Source: Halopiger aswanensis (lineage in GTDB: Archaea; Halobacteriota; Halobacteria; Halobacteriales; Natrialbaceae). Taken from it: a stretch of DNA of 64,000 bases. Position numbers and translations under genes: made by a program. Where the stretch lies: contig NZ_RAPO01000002.1 in assembly GCF_003610195.1 (NCBI RefSeq), positions 372,001 through 436,000 of the forward strand, written 5' to 3'. Under the pieces are notes generated by a model. The model ran no database searches. It saw only the letters and a list, made by a program, of their open reading frames with translations, and had not been told where the DNA came from. Positions 1-8,683 of this stretch are shown here, in pieces. Each line of letters begins with the position of its first letter. Position 1 is the stretch's first letter.

Positions 1-735
1 GATTCGGGCGGCCTGCTGCATGTTGTGCGTGACGATGATGACCGTGTACTCCTCGGCGAGTTCCTCGACGAGGTCCTCGATCTTCGAGGTCGCGACGGGG
101 TCCAGCGCCGAGGCCGGTTCGTCCATGAGGATGACCTCCGGGTCCGGTGCGATCGCGCGAGCGATGCAGAGACGCTGTTGTTGCCCGCCGGAGAGATCCA
201 GCCCGCTCGAGTCGAGTTGGTCCTCGACTTCCTCGAGCAGCGCCGCCCGCTCGAGGGCAGTGTGGACCTTCTCGTCGAGGTTCTCGTCCTGACCCTGAAC
301 GCGGAGGCCGTAGGCGACGTTGTCGTAGATGCTCTTCGGGAAGGGATTCGGTTTCTGGAAGACCATGCCGATCTTCCGCCGCAGGGCGACGGGATCGACG
401 TCCTCGTCGTAGACGTTCTTCTCGCGGAAGAACAGGTCGCCCTCGACGCGGGCGATGTCGATGAGGTCGTTCATCCGGTTGATCGAGCGCAAGAACGTCG
501 ACTTTCCGCAGCCGGAGGGGCCGATCAGCGCCGTCACCTGCTCCTCGGGGATCTCGAGGTTGATCCCGTGGAGGGCCTGATCGTCACCGTAGTAGACGTC
601 GAGATCCCGCGCCTCGATAACGGGGTCGACGATGTCTGGTGAGCCAAGCGGCGCGTCGCCGGTCGTCGATTCCGTCCGAGCGCCGTCGGACTCGGACGTC
701 GATACGGTTCGTTGGCCGCCGCCGTTCGCGGTCAT
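1..735 (-). CDS. pstB: Phosphate ABC transporter ATP-binding protein PstB (copy 1, partial)
   Basis: This is the ATPase subunit that drives phosphate import by the PstSCAB transporter. The C-terminus lies beyond the left edge of the window. The ATG at 735 begins [16 protein letters not shown], a short divergent tail before the conserved core [21 protein letters not shown]. Walker A (GPSGCGKST), the [12 protein letters not shown] signature and the Walker B segment (DEPASALDP) are all readable on the minus strand. The DNA is near-identical to the second pstB at 6161-7147. It lies 66 bases after the sensor kinase gene and is the last visible gene of the pst cassette. PhoU genes often follow pstB, but that part is not in view. 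Confidence 0.95.
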   Translation of the reverse strand, partial: MTANGGGQRTVSTSESDGARTESTTGDAPLGSPDIVDPVIEARDLDVYYGDDQALHGINLEIPEEQVTALIGPSGCGKSTFLRSINRMNDLIDIARVEGDLFFREKNVYDEDVDPVALRRKIGMVFQKPNPFPKSIYDNVAYGLRVQGQDENLDEKVHTALERAALLEEVEDQLDSSGLDLSGGQQQRLCIARAIAPDPEVILMDEPASALDPVATSKIEDLVEELAEEYTVIIVTHNMQQAARI

Positions 736-801
736 ATGGGGTACCTGAAGCTTGGGCGTCGGGCAGTTACCAGTTCCGGAATCCGTCTCGGCCGTCTCGA
801 C

Positions 802-2619
802 TCAGACGCCCGCAGGGACCGAACTGCCGGCACGGTCGGCACCGTCACCGGGAACGAGCGGGAGCTCGAGTACGACCGTCGCGCCCTGGAGCCCGCCGCC
901 GCTGATTGCGTCGCGGTCGCCGGCGTCGTCGGTGCCGACCGCATCGGCGTCGACGGCGGAGCCGTGACCGCTGCCGTCCGCAGCCGTTCCGCACGGAATG
1001 ACGAGCCGACCGTCGTATCGGCTGCAGATCCAGTCGACCAGCCACAGACCGATGCCGCCGGTATGATTGACCTGCGACATCGCGCGCTCGCCGGTGATAA
1101 CCGACACCTCGTCCGCCGTGATGCCCGGGCCGTCGTCGGCGACGATGACCAGAATCCGGTCGGTTTCGATATCGACGTCAATCGTTACGACGACGGTCGG
1201 CGACGCGCCGGCGTGATCGACGACGTTCGCGAGCAGTTCGTCGATCGCGATCGCGATCTCGTCGCCGCAGGCCGCGACCGCCCGATCCGGGCCGCTGACG
1301 GTGACGTTCTCGAGCGATCGTCGTGGATCATCCTCTTCAGCGCTGTCGGCGAATTCGGCGACTCGCTCGCGGACGAGCGTCGCAACGTCGGTTCGTGGGG
1401 GCTCGTCTTCTGCTGCGACTGCGACCGGATCGAGTAACCCCTCGGTCAGTCGCGCCCGGTCCCCGAGTTCGAGCAGGTCCCGGGCCGTTCGCCGGATCTC
1501 CGCCGCTGCTTCCCGGTCGTCGTCCGCGAGCGACGCCTCGAGATCGCTCGCGCGGCCGATAACGATGTTTAAGTTATTGCGCAGGTTGTGCCGCAGGATG
1601 CGGTTGAGCACGAGCAGCATCTGCTCGCGGCGGCCGAGGGCCGCGCCGAGCCGGGCCAGCGCGTCGTCGATCCGGCGCCACTCGGCGGAACCGCTGATGG
1701 ACGGTCCCGCCTCGTACTCCCGTCGCTCGAGCGCGTGGACCCGCTCGAGGAGCCGACCGATCCGGCGCACCTGCGAGCGGTAGATCCAGACGCCGAACGC
1801 GATTACCGCCCCAAGCAGCGTCACACCGGAGACGACCTGCAGCGTCACGAGATTGATACTGGGCGACACGATCGCTGCCCGGTCGCGATATGTGGTGACC
1901 GTCCAGTCGACGCTCTCGAGGTCGGCCTCGGCGCTGATGGTTTCGCTCGGGTTCTCGATTTCGGCGTCCGTTCCGCCGTCGATCCCCTCGCCGGCCTCAC
2001 CTTCGCCCTCGACCGTCGAAAACAGGACCTCGCCGTTCGCGCTGACCGTCGTTGTAGCCCGCTCGTCGCGGAGCGGGTCGAACAGATCGGTCCCGTGAAG
2101 GTGGTACGTTCCGGTCAGCGCACCGACGACCTCTCCGTCCGAACGGATCGGCGCGGTGATCGCCACGACCCGATTTCCCGTTTCGGCGCGGAACGGCTCG
2201 CTGACGTACTGTTCTCCCTCGAGCGTTCGCTGCACGTACTTCCTGTCGCCGATGTCCATTCCCATGACGTCCATCGACTCGCCGTGGTCGGTGACGAGCC
2301 ACTGGACGCTGCCCGTTTCATCGACGACCGACGCCCCCTGGAAATTCGAGTGGTCGACGAACGCCTCGAGCGATTGCCGCTGTTTGGTGCTTCCGTGGGC
2401 CGTAAACGCCGGATTCGTCGCGCCGACTGCCACCGTTCGCCGGTGGGTTCGTATCCGATCGTCCAATATCGCCGCCGAGCGGTCAGCGCGGTCGGCAACC
2501 GCCGCTTCCTGACTCTCCGCGACGTCCGTTCGATGGGCGGTAAACGTCACCGCGAGTACGGCTCCCGATACGAGTAGCACGAAGAGAAACGCGACGACGT
2601 ACCGGTGAGCCAGTCTCAT
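802..2619 (-). CDS. Membrane sensor histidine kinase embedded in the pst cluster
   Basis: A 605-residue membrane sensor kinase. TM1 (about 6-26) and TM2 (about 257-281) enclose an extracellular region of some 230 residues that resembles a Cache-type ligand sensor, with recognisable PAS-like stretches around 95-195. A short linker leads to the H-box (RHNLRNN, His344), the N-box around Asn465 (ELLANVVDHA), and the G-boxes DDGPGI (495-500) and GGIGLWL (521-527). The acidic tail after 545 is low complexity. No receiver domain is fused and no response regulator is adjacent. Its place between pstA and pstB copy 1 suggests a phosphate-related signal, but that is inference; the ligand cannot be read from sequence. 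The ATG at 2619 gives a clean N-terminal membrane anchor. Confidence 0.9.
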   Translation of the reverse strand: MRLAHRYVVAFLFVLLVSGAVLAVTFTAHRTDVAESQEAAVADRADRSAAILDDRIRTHRRTVAVGATNPAFTAHGSTKQRQSLEAFVDHSNFQGASVVDETGSVQWLVTDHGESMDVMGMDIGDRKYVQRTLEGEQYVSEPFRAETGNRVVAITAPIRSDGEVVGALTGTYHLHGTDLFDPLRDERATTTVSANGEVLFSTVEGEGEAGEGIDGGTDAEIENPSETISAEADLESVDWTVTTYRDRAAIVSPSINLVTLQVVSGVTLLGAVIAFGVWIYRSQVRRIGRLLERVHALERREYEAGPSISGSAEWRRIDDALARLGAALGRREQMLLVLNRILRHNLRNNLNIVIGRASDLEASLADDDREAAAEIRRTARDLLELGDRARLTEGLLDPVAVAAEDEPPRTDVATLVRERVAEFADSAEEDDPRRSLENVTVSGPDRAVAACGDEIAIAIDELLANVVDHAGASPTVVVTIDVDIETDRILVIVADDGPGITADEVSVITGERAMSQVNHTGGIGLWLVDWICSRYDGRLVIPCGTAADGSGHGSAVDADAVGTDDAGDRDAISGGGLQGATVVLELPLVPGDGADRAGSSVPAGV

Positions 2620-2649
2620 GCGTGCGTACTCCGACCGTAGTTATCAAGC

Positions 2650-2666
2650 CCACATTATATTTGTGG
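2650..2666. promoter_or_regulatory. Inverted repeat around a TATA-like core upstream of the sensor kinase
   Basis: The sequence CCACA-TTATATT-TGTGG is a perfect 5-bp inverted repeat with an AT-rich 7-base centre. It extends imperfectly to AGCC(C)ACA and TGTGGCT. It starts about 31 bases before the kinase ATG, where a haloarchaeal TATA box is expected. A binding site overlapping the promoter is plausible. Confidence 0.4.
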
Positions 2667-2778
2667 CTATGCTGATAACTGCTTGGCAGATACGATCACA
2701 CCGAAGTTCGGCTCGAACGGAGTGTACCGACACCCGATCGAAACGAATCGATGACTGTCGAAAAGCAGCGGCCCGACT

Positions 2779-2852
2779 GATGGACAACGGCTCGTCCGAT
2801 GAACAGCGACCTGTCGATGGACAGCGACCGGTCCGATGAACAACGGCCGCCG
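2779..2852. repeat. Four imperfect 18-19 bp tandem repeats between pstA and the kinase
   Basis: Units begin at 2779, 2798, 2816 and 2835 and follow the pattern GATGRACARCGRCC(N)GTC. They lie in the 274-bp gap between the end of pstA and the start of the kinase. No protein product is supported. The array could act at the RNA level or simply reflect slippage. Confidence 0.7.
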
Positions 2853-2893
2853 ACGCTATCCGTTAGCCGGCAACGCGGCTCTCGATTGCGGGC

Positions 2894-3796
2894 CTACCCC
2901 CGCGTATCGTACCGGTTTCGGAGGAGGATCGCAATCGAGTTGATCGTCAGCAGGACGACCAGCAGCGTGACGACGCCGGCCGCGACGACACCGTACTGGA
3001 ATTCGGTTTCGGGGTACGACGCCCAGTTGTAGATCTGCAGCGGCATCGCGCTGACCTTGCTCAGGAGGCTGTTGGGCACCCCGAAGACGGTCGTCGGCGC
3101 GGCGATCATGATCAGCGGCGCCGTCTCCCCGATTGCGCGCCCGAGCGCGAGGATCGTCCCGGTCAGGATACCGGGCATCGCCCGCGGGAGGACGACGTTA
3201 CGGATCGTCTGCCACTTCGTCGCACCCATCCCGTAGGAGGCCTGGCGCTGGGAATCCGGTACCGAGCGGATCGCCTCCTGGGCCGAGATAATCACGATCG
3301 GCAGGATGAGCAAGGCGACGGTAAACGCCGCGACGAACACCGTCCCGTAGCCGAGGCCCAGCAGGCTGACGAACAGCCCCAGCCCCAACAGGCCGTAGAC
3401 GACCGACGGCACGCCCGCGAGGTTCGCGATGTTGAGCTGGATGAACTTCGTGAGGTAGCCGTCGTCGGCGTACTCCTCGAGGTAGACGGCGGCGCCGACG
3501 CCGAGCGGGAACGTGATCAGCGCGATCAGCAGCATGATCGCGATGGAGCCGACCAACGCCGGCAGGAACCCGGCCTCGTACGGATCGGGATGGGGCGGGT
3601 TCGTGAGGAAGCCCCAGTCGAGCCAGCCGATGGCGTCGACGGCGACGTTCGCCAGCAGGGCCGCAAGCGAGACGATGCCGATCAGCGTCGCCGCCAGCGC
3701 GAGGAGGCGGAAGGCGACGTCTTTCGTGCGGCTCACCTGCCCGAATCCGGACTGGGAGCCGGCACTGGCGCCGGCCTCGGACGTATCGGCGGCCAT
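2894..3796 (-). CDS. pstA: Phosphate ABC transporter permease PstA
   Basis: One of the two inner-membrane permeases of the high-affinity phosphate transporter; it pairs with PstC. The 300-residue protein has about six hydrophobic helices and the cytoplasmic EAA loop near SYGMGATKWQTIRNVVLP, which docks on PstB. The ATG at 3796 overlaps the pstC stop codon (TGATG arrangement), so the two are translationally coupled. A 274-bp repeat-bearing gap separates it from the downstream kinase gene. Confidence 0.96.
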   Translation of the reverse strand: MAADTSEAGASAGSQSGFGQVSRTKDVAFRLLALAATLIGIVSLAALLANVAVDAIGWLDWGFLTNPPHPDPYEAGFLPALVGSIAIMLLIALITFPLGVGAAVYLEEYADDGYLTKFIQLNIANLAGVPSVVYGLLGLGLFVSLLGLGYGTVFVAAFTVALLILPIVIISAQEAIRSVPDSQRQASYGMGATKWQTIRNVVLPRAMPGILTGTILALGRAIGETAPLIMIAAPTTVFGVPNSLLSKVSAMPLQIYNWASYPETEFQYGVVAAGVVTLLVVLLTINSIAILLRNRYDTRG

Positions 3797-4731
3797 CAGC
3801 GGTACACCTCCCGGTAGCGCGACGCGACGAGTTCACTGATCAGATTCATGGCGAACGTGATGACGAACAGCGTCAATCCGACCGCAAAGAGGCTCTTGTA
3901 CGCCGGTCCCTGTCCGACGAGGTCGCCCGTCCCGATCTGGACCATGGCGGCGGTCATCGTCTGGACCGAGTTCGTGAACAGGCCCGCCGGATCGGTCAGA
4001 TCGATCAGCCGCGGCGTCTGGCCCGCGGCGATGGCGACGATCATCGTCTCGCCGATCGCCCGCGACAGTGCGAGGATGAACGACGAGAAGATCCCCGACA
4101 GCGCCGCCGGCACGACGACGGACGTCGAGACGGTGAACTTGGTCGCGCCGAGGCCGTAACTGGCCTGTCGGAGCGAATCCGGAACGGCGCTCATGGCGTC
4201 CTCGCTGATCGAGGAGACCATCGGGATGATCATGATCCCGACCATGATCGACGCCGACAGCGCGTTAAACGTCGACAGGTTGACCGGCAGGACCGTATCC
4301 AGCGCCGGCGTCACGTAGACGAGCGCGAAGTAGCCGTAGACGACCGTCGGCACGCCCGCAAGCACCTCGAGCGCAGGTTTGAGGTAGGAGCGCTGGCGAT
4401 CGGAGGCGTACTCGCTCAGGTAGATCGCCGTCAGCAGCCCGATCGGCAGCGCGACCAGCGCCGAGCCGACGGTGATGACGAGCGTCCCCGAGACCAGCGG
4501 CAACACGCCGAACGAAACCGGATCGTGCGTCGGGTTCCACTCCGTTCCGGTGAGGAACTCGACGAGCGAGACCTGCGCGAAGAAATCAACCGCGTCGACG
4601 AGCAGCGTGAGGACGATCGCCGCCGTCGTCATGATCGACAGCAGCGCACACAGCAGGAAGAGATAGCGGAAGACGGTCCCGCGGAGCGTTCGAATATTGT
4701 CGTGCGAGAAATCCGGTTGTGGCTGGCTCAT
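3796..4731 (-). CDS. pstC: Phosphate ABC transporter permease PstC
   Basis: The partner permease of PstA, 311 residues. A first hydrophobic helix lies near residue 25-45 and the transmembrane core begins around 90. The EAA-type loop is visible at SYGLGATKFTVSTSVVVPAA, followed by LSRAIGETM, a signature also present in PstA. The start overlaps the end of pstS by four bases (ATGA), indicating a tightly packed pstS-pstC-pstA transcript. Confidence 0.96.
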   Translation of the reverse strand: MSQPQPDFSHDNIRTLRGTVFRYLFLLCALLSIMTTAAIVLTLLVDAVDFFAQVSLVEFLTGTEWNPTHDPVSFGVLPLVSGTLVITVGSALVALPIGLLTAIYLSEYASDRQRSYLKPALEVLAGVPTVVYGYFALVYVTPALDTVLPVNLSTFNALSASIMVGIMIIPMVSSISEDAMSAVPDSLRQASYGLGATKFTVSTSVVVPAALSGIFSSFILALSRAIGETMIVAIAAGQTPRLIDLTDPAGLFTNSVQTMTAAMVQIGTGDLVGQGPAYKSLFAVGLTLFVITFAMNLISELVASRYREVYR

Positions 4732-5708
4732 GCGGTCACCTCCGCGATCGCATCCTCGAGGCGCTCGAGGTTTTCGTCGCGCTTGTCCTCGGTGATCGGT
4801 ACGTAGCCGACGTCGGCGACGAGATCGGTCGCGGCCCGTTCCATGTAGAAGCGAGCGAAGTCGCGGACCGCGGGTTCGGTCAGCGATTCCTTCGCGACGT
4901 AGATGTACAGCGGTCGCGAGAGCGGGGTGTACTCGCCGCTCATGGCGGTCTCGAGCGAGGGCGGGGTACAGCCATCGCCGTCGTCGATCGCGATCGCTTT
5001 GATCGAATCGGGGTTTTCACTGTAGTACGAGAAGCCGAAGTATCCCATCGCGGCTTCCGAGCCCTGGACCCCCTGAACGATCGTGCGGTCGCGCTCGGTT
5101 GCGTAGTAGTCGCTCCGGTGATTGGCCTCCTCGCCGAGAACGGCCTCGTTGAAGTAGTCGAACGTCCCCGACGTCGTCGCGGCGCCGTACAGTTCGACTT
5201 CCTGGTCGGGCCAGTCGTCGTTAACGTCGCTCCATCGCTCGACGCTGCTATCGGCGCTCCAGATCTCGCGGAGTTCCTCGACGGTGAGACAGTCGATCCA
5301 ATCGGCGTTCGGATTGACGACCACCGTCAGCGCGTCCGTTGCCACCTGAAACTCCATCGGTGTGATCTCGTTTTCCCCACACTGTTCGATTTCGGCGTCG
5401 GCGATCGCCCGGCTCGCGTTGTTAATGTCGGTCCGACCCGCACAGAAGAAGTTCCCGAACCCGCCACCGGTACCGGTCTTACTGATCGAGACGTTGATGG
5501 TCGGGTTTTCTTCCGAGAAGGCGGAACCGACGGCCTCGGTCACGGGGAAGACCGTACTGCTCCCCGCGATGTTTACCTGGCTGCCCTCGGCGGCAAACAC
5601 TCCGGAACAGCCCGCGAGGCTGCCGGAAAGGGCAACGCTCGCCGCGGCGAGAAAATCACGCCGACCGAGATCGGTCGGCAGCGACGCCGTGGTTTCTCTC
5701 GACATCAT
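4728..5708 (-). CDS. pstS: Phosphate-binding lipoprotein PstS
   Basis: The extracellular phosphate receptor of the Pst transporter, 326 residues. A twin-arginine signal (GRRDFLAAASVALSGSLAGC) ends in a lipobox cysteine, so the protein is likely Tat-exported and lipid-anchored. The mature start NIAGSSTVFPVTEAV is the classic PstS phosphate-contact motif (GSST), and ATTSGTFDYF is the second binding segment. Two ATGs (5708, 5705) open the frame. The gene heads pstS-pstC-pstA and carries the shared promoter motif 33 bases upstream. Confidence 0.96.
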   Translation of the reverse strand: MMSRETTASLPTDLGRRDFLAAASVALSGSLAGCSGVFAAEGSQVNIAGSSTVFPVTEAVGSAFSEENPTINVSISKTGTGGGFGNFFCAGRTDINNASRAIADAEIEQCGENEITPMEFQVATDALTVVVNPNADWIDCLTVEELREIWSADSSVERWSDVNDDWPDQEVELYGAATTSGTFDYFNEAVLGEEANHRSDYYATERDRTIVQGVQGSEAAMGYFGFSYYSENPDSIKAIAIDDGDGCTPPSLETAMSGEYTPLSRPLYIYVAKESLTEPAVRDFARFYMERAATDLVADVGYVPITEDKRDENLERLEDAIAEVTA

Positions 5709-5740
5709 CGGATCGAAGAGCTACAGTAGGTAAGTAGACT

Positions 5741-5758
5741 ACTATGATTGCTATATAG
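5741..5758 (-). promoter_or_regulatory. Putative phosphate-responsive promoter of pstS (shared motif, copy A)
   Basis: The plus-strand text is ACTATG-ATTGC-TATATAG; read on the minus strand it starts with the TATA-like CTATATA. The same ACTATG-N5-TATATAG layout recurs before pstB2 at 7174-7191. It begins 33 bases from the pstS ATG, the right place for a core promoter. An inverted repeat AGTAG-A-CTACT (5733-5743) overlaps its downstream end. Confidence 0.6.
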
Positions 5759-6160
5759 TGGTATGTAACACATGGAGCGAGTGTCAGCACCGCGACTGGT
5801 ACCCGTTTCAGGATAGTCAACGGGTACGTGTGATAATTGTCGACACAGGTGTCGAGAAAATGTGGGTCGCCCAGGAGGCAGAACGGTACACTCACGGATT
5901 GCACGACGATAGCGCCCTTCAGAGCGACAAACGACCGCATACAGAGCAAAGAGTGTCCTCAGAGGGCGACGCTACCGAGGGATGTGACGAGACGAAGACG
6001 CGAACTCAGAGTCAGCTCCGTTCGAGAAGAAGATGTTGGCTCGAGAGGAACGATATCGGCTCGAGAGGGAAGATGTTGGCTCGAGAGGAACGATATCGGC
6101 TCGAGAAGATTGGTGTCGGCTCGCGTCCTACTCGCTATCCGACCGGGAGAGTGTCAGCCG
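5759..6160. other. Intergenic stretch between pstB2 and pstS
   Basis: About 400 bases without a convincing gene between the 3' end of pstB2 and the pstS promoter. Open frames crossing it have atypical composition (Val/Tyr/Thr/Cys-rich) for this genome. The notable content is the tandem repeat at 6021-6120. Confidence 0.6.
6021..6120. repeat. Five 20-bp tandem repeats downstream of pstB2
   Basis: Units start at 6021, 6041, 6061, 6081 and 6101. Units 2 and 4 are identical (TCGAGAGGAACGATATCGGC); units 1 and 3 are related (ending AAGATGTTGGC); unit 5 is a diverged copy. The array therefore looks like a 40-bp dimer duplicated. It starts 41 bases past the pstB2 stop and precedes the pstS promoter by about 260 bases. 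Confidence 0.85.
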
Positions 6161-7147
6161 TTATCCGAACTTGCCGGTGATGTAGTCCTCGACGCGGTCG
6201 CTCTCGGGGTTCTCGAAGATCTTGTCCGTGTCGTCGAACTCCACGAGGTGGCCGCCGGTCAGGAAGACGGCGGTCTTGTCCGAGATTCGGGCGGCCTGCT
6301 GCATGTTGTGAGTAACGATCACGACCGTGTACTCCTCGGCGAGTTCCTCGACGAGGTCTTCGATCTTGGAGGTCGCGACCGGGTCGAGTGCCGAGGCCGG
6401 TTCGTCCATCAGAATGACTTCCGGATCCGGCGCGATCGCCCGAGCGATGCAGAGACGCTGCTGTTGGCCCCCCGATAGGTCTAGGCCGCTCGAGTCGAGT
6501 TGGTCCTCGACTTCCTCGAGCAGCGCCGCCCGCTCGAGGGCGGTGTGTACCTGTTCATCGACGTCGTCTTCCATGCCCTGAACGCGGAGGCCGTAGGCGA
6601 CGTTGTCGTAGATGCTCTTCGGGAAGGGGTTGGGCTTCTGGAAGACCATGCCGATCTTCCGCCGCAGGGCGACGGGGTCGACGTCCTCGTCGTAGACGTT
6701 CTTCCCGCGGAAGAACAGGTCGCCCTCGACGCGGGCGATATCGATGAGGTCGTTCATCCGGTTGATCGAGCGCAGGAACGTAGACTTTCCACACCCGGAG
6801 GGGCCGATCAGTGCCGTCACGCCCTTCTCGGGAATGTCCATATTGATGCCGTGAAGCGCTTGGTCGTCCCCGTAGTAGACGTCGAGATCTCGCGCCTCGA
6901 TGACGGCGTTGTCGACGCGCGGCGAGCCGAGCGGCTTGTCCGTGTTCGGCATTTCCACGCCGCCGCTTCCCGCCCCCATCGTCGAAGACTGCCCTGTGGT
7001 TTCGGCGGTGGATTCCTCGCTACTCGCGTGAGCGCCGGCCGCCTCAGCGGTCGCGCCGAGAACGTTCCCCTGTCCGGACGTGACCGACGCGAGTGCCGAT
7101 TTCAGTCCGCCGAGTCGATCGTTCCGTTCGTCGCTCATTGTCGGCAT
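6161..7147 (-). CDS. pstB: Phosphate ABC transporter ATP-binding protein PstB (copy 2)
   Basis: The complete PstB ATPase, 328 residues if the ATG at 7147 is used; an ATG at 7138 ([11 protein letters not shown]) is an equally good start. A roughly 75-residue low-complexity Ser/Ala/Gly-rich N-terminal extension precedes the ABC core, longer than in a usual PstB. Walker [10 protein letters not shown], signature LSGGQQQR, Walker [12 protein letters not shown] and the switch His in VTHNMQQA are intact. It has its own promoter motif at 7174-7191, so it may be made separately from pstSCA. The core DNA is near-identical to copy 1, which suggests a duplication kept alike by gene conversion. Confidence 0.95.
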   Translation of the reverse strand: MPTMSDERNDRLGGLKSALASVTSGQGNVLGATAEAAGAHASSEESTAETTGQSSTMGAGSGGVEMPNTDKPLGSPRVDNAVIEARDLDVYYGDDQALHGINMDIPEKGVTALIGPSGCGKSTFLRSINRMNDLIDIARVEGDLFFRGKNVYDEDVDPVALRRKIGMVFQKPNPFPKSIYDNVAYGLRVQGMEDDVDEQVHTALERAALLEEVEDQLDSSGLDLSGGQQQRLCIARAIAPDPEVILMDEPASALDPVATSKIEDLVEELAEEYTVVIVTHNMQQAARISDKTAVFLTGGHLVEFDDTDKIFENPESDRVEDYITGKFG

Positions 7148-7173
7148 CGAATGCCGGACGCCGTAAATAGGAT

Positions 7174-7191
7174 ACTATGTCTCCTATATAG
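7174..7191 (-). promoter_or_regulatory. Putative phosphate-responsive promoter of pstB2 (shared motif, copy B)
   Basis: Plus-strand ACTATG-TCTCC-TATATAG has the same spacing and flanks as the motif before pstS. It lies 27 bases from the ATG at 7147 and 36 from the ATG at 7138. It overlaps a perfect palindrome, CCTATATAGG (7183-7192). The remainder of the 395-bp divergent gap (7148-7542) holds AT-rich TATA-like spots near 7388 and 7495 but no other gene that I can support. Confidence 0.6.
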
Positions 7192-7542
7192 GTCTATAGT
7201 GTGTTACTGTCCCCGTCCGCTTGCTGGCGATTGGCGGAGACAGTGACTAGTATCGCACCCGTTCGTTCATGTTTACCGCCGTTCACGATCCCTCCGTGGC
7301 GATTCGGTCGACGGCAGGGTTCGTCGGCTCGAGCCAGAAGGCGGTTGGGACGGCAACAACGGTTCCACTACCGGAGCGTGTCGCTTTCTATATACTGGTC
7401 CGCGAGTCAACAGGTATATTTCGGTCGGTCGTCGTATCGTCCGCTGGACCGCCTCAATACCCGATCCGTCCACCCCGAATGCGACACGGAGTCTCTATAG
7501 ATTGTACTACGCTTATGGTCGTGGGACTCTGACAGCCAGGTT

Positions 7543-8538
7543 ATGGAGACGCGCAAGGTACAGGTCACGGGCGGGTCGACCTACACCGTCTCGCTGCCGA
7601 AGGATTGGGCGACCGACAACGGCGTTAGTTCCGGAACGACCGTCGAGTTTTACCCCGAAGACGATTCGCTACTGCTGACGCCCCAGAGCGAAAGCGAACG
7701 CCAGGAGGGGACCCTCGACGTGTCCGATCTCGAGGGAGAGCGACTCACCCGGGCCGTGATGACGATGTACGTCAGCGGCTTCGATATCATCCGCCTCGAG
7801 GCGGGCCGGATCACGACCGACCAGCGCCGGGCGATCCGGGACGCAACCCAGAGCCTGGTCGGCGTCGAAGTGCTCGAGGAGACCAACGACAGCGTCGTTA
7901 TCCAAGATCTGCTCGATTCGTCGGAGTTGTCGATCGTCAACGCCGTCTCCCGGATGCGCCTGATCGCAACCTCGATGCTCGCCGACGCGGTCACCGCCCT
8001 CGTCGAGAACGACGACGACATCGCCCTGGACGTCATCGAGCGCGACGACGACGTCGACCGGCTGTGGCTCGTCGTCTCCCGTATCTTCCGGGCAACGCTG
8101 CGCTCGCCCCGCGCCGCCGAGGAACTCGGCGTCCCCCGCGAGGACTGTTTCGACTTTCACTCCAGTGCCCGCCAACTCGAGCGCGTCGCGGACCACGCCG
8201 CCAAGATCAGCAACCTCGCGCTCAAACTCGACGAGATTCCCGAAGACGTCGCCGAGGCGCTGACGGCGCTGCACAACGACGCCTCGGACGTTCTCGAGAA
8301 GTCGATGGACGCACTGTTTGCCGACGACAGCAGCGAGGCGAACGAACTCGGCCACGCGGCCCGGCAGGCCGTCCTCGAGATCGACGAACACACGCGCCGA
8401 ATCGACGATATGCTTCGGGACCTCGCACCCGTGCAGGCTCAGTCGCTCGGGCTGATCGTCGACTCGCTCTCTCGCAGCGCCGACTACGGCGGCAACATCG
8501 CCGAGACGGCACTGCAGAAAGCGGCCCCGCGCCCCTGA
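7543..8538 (+). CDS. AbrB-PhoU fusion regulator (phosphate uptake regulator-like)
   Basis: 331 residues. Residues 1-47 form an AbrB/SpoVT-type swapped-hairpin DNA-binding domain (METRKVQVTGGSTYTVSLPKDW is typical). From about residue 110 to the end come two helical PhoU-like repeats, with metal-site style acidic and His patches such as RQLERVADHAAKISN. PhoU proteins restrain Pst and Pho signalling; the added DNA-binding domain suggests direct control of transcription. It is divergent from pstB2 across a 395-bp gap. The role as regulator of the pst motifs is inference from position. Confidence 0.88.
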   Translation: METRKVQVTGGSTYTVSLPKDWATDNGVSSGTTVEFYPEDDSLLLTPQSESERQEGTLDVSDLEGERLTRAVMTMYVSGFDIIRLEAGRITTDQRRAIRDATQSLVGVEVLEETNDSVVIQDLLDSSELSIVNAVSRMRLIATSMLADAVTALVENDDDIALDVIERDDDVDRLWLVVSRIFRATLRSPRAAEELGVPREDCFDFHSSARQLERVADHAAKISNLALKLDEIPEDVAEALTALHNDASDVLEKSMDALFADDSSEANELGHAARQAVLEIDEHTRRIDDMLRDLAPVQAQSLGLIVDSLSRSADYGGNIAETALQKAAPRP

Positions 8539-8683
8539 TTCGAAAATCGCTCGGTTGAGTAGGACCTCGAGCGACGATGAGATAATCCGATTTATCGACT
8601 CTCTCGAGAACCGCCGTCGCGTCCGCTATCGAGTCGAGAACTGATCCGTCGCGAAGCGAGCGGATCGGAGAAGTGAGTGGTCG

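Noticed and set aside
5656..5949. A minus-strand frame running through the pstS promoter region.
   Set aside because: It covers the promoter motif and has Val/Tyr/Thr-rich, non-halophilic composition.
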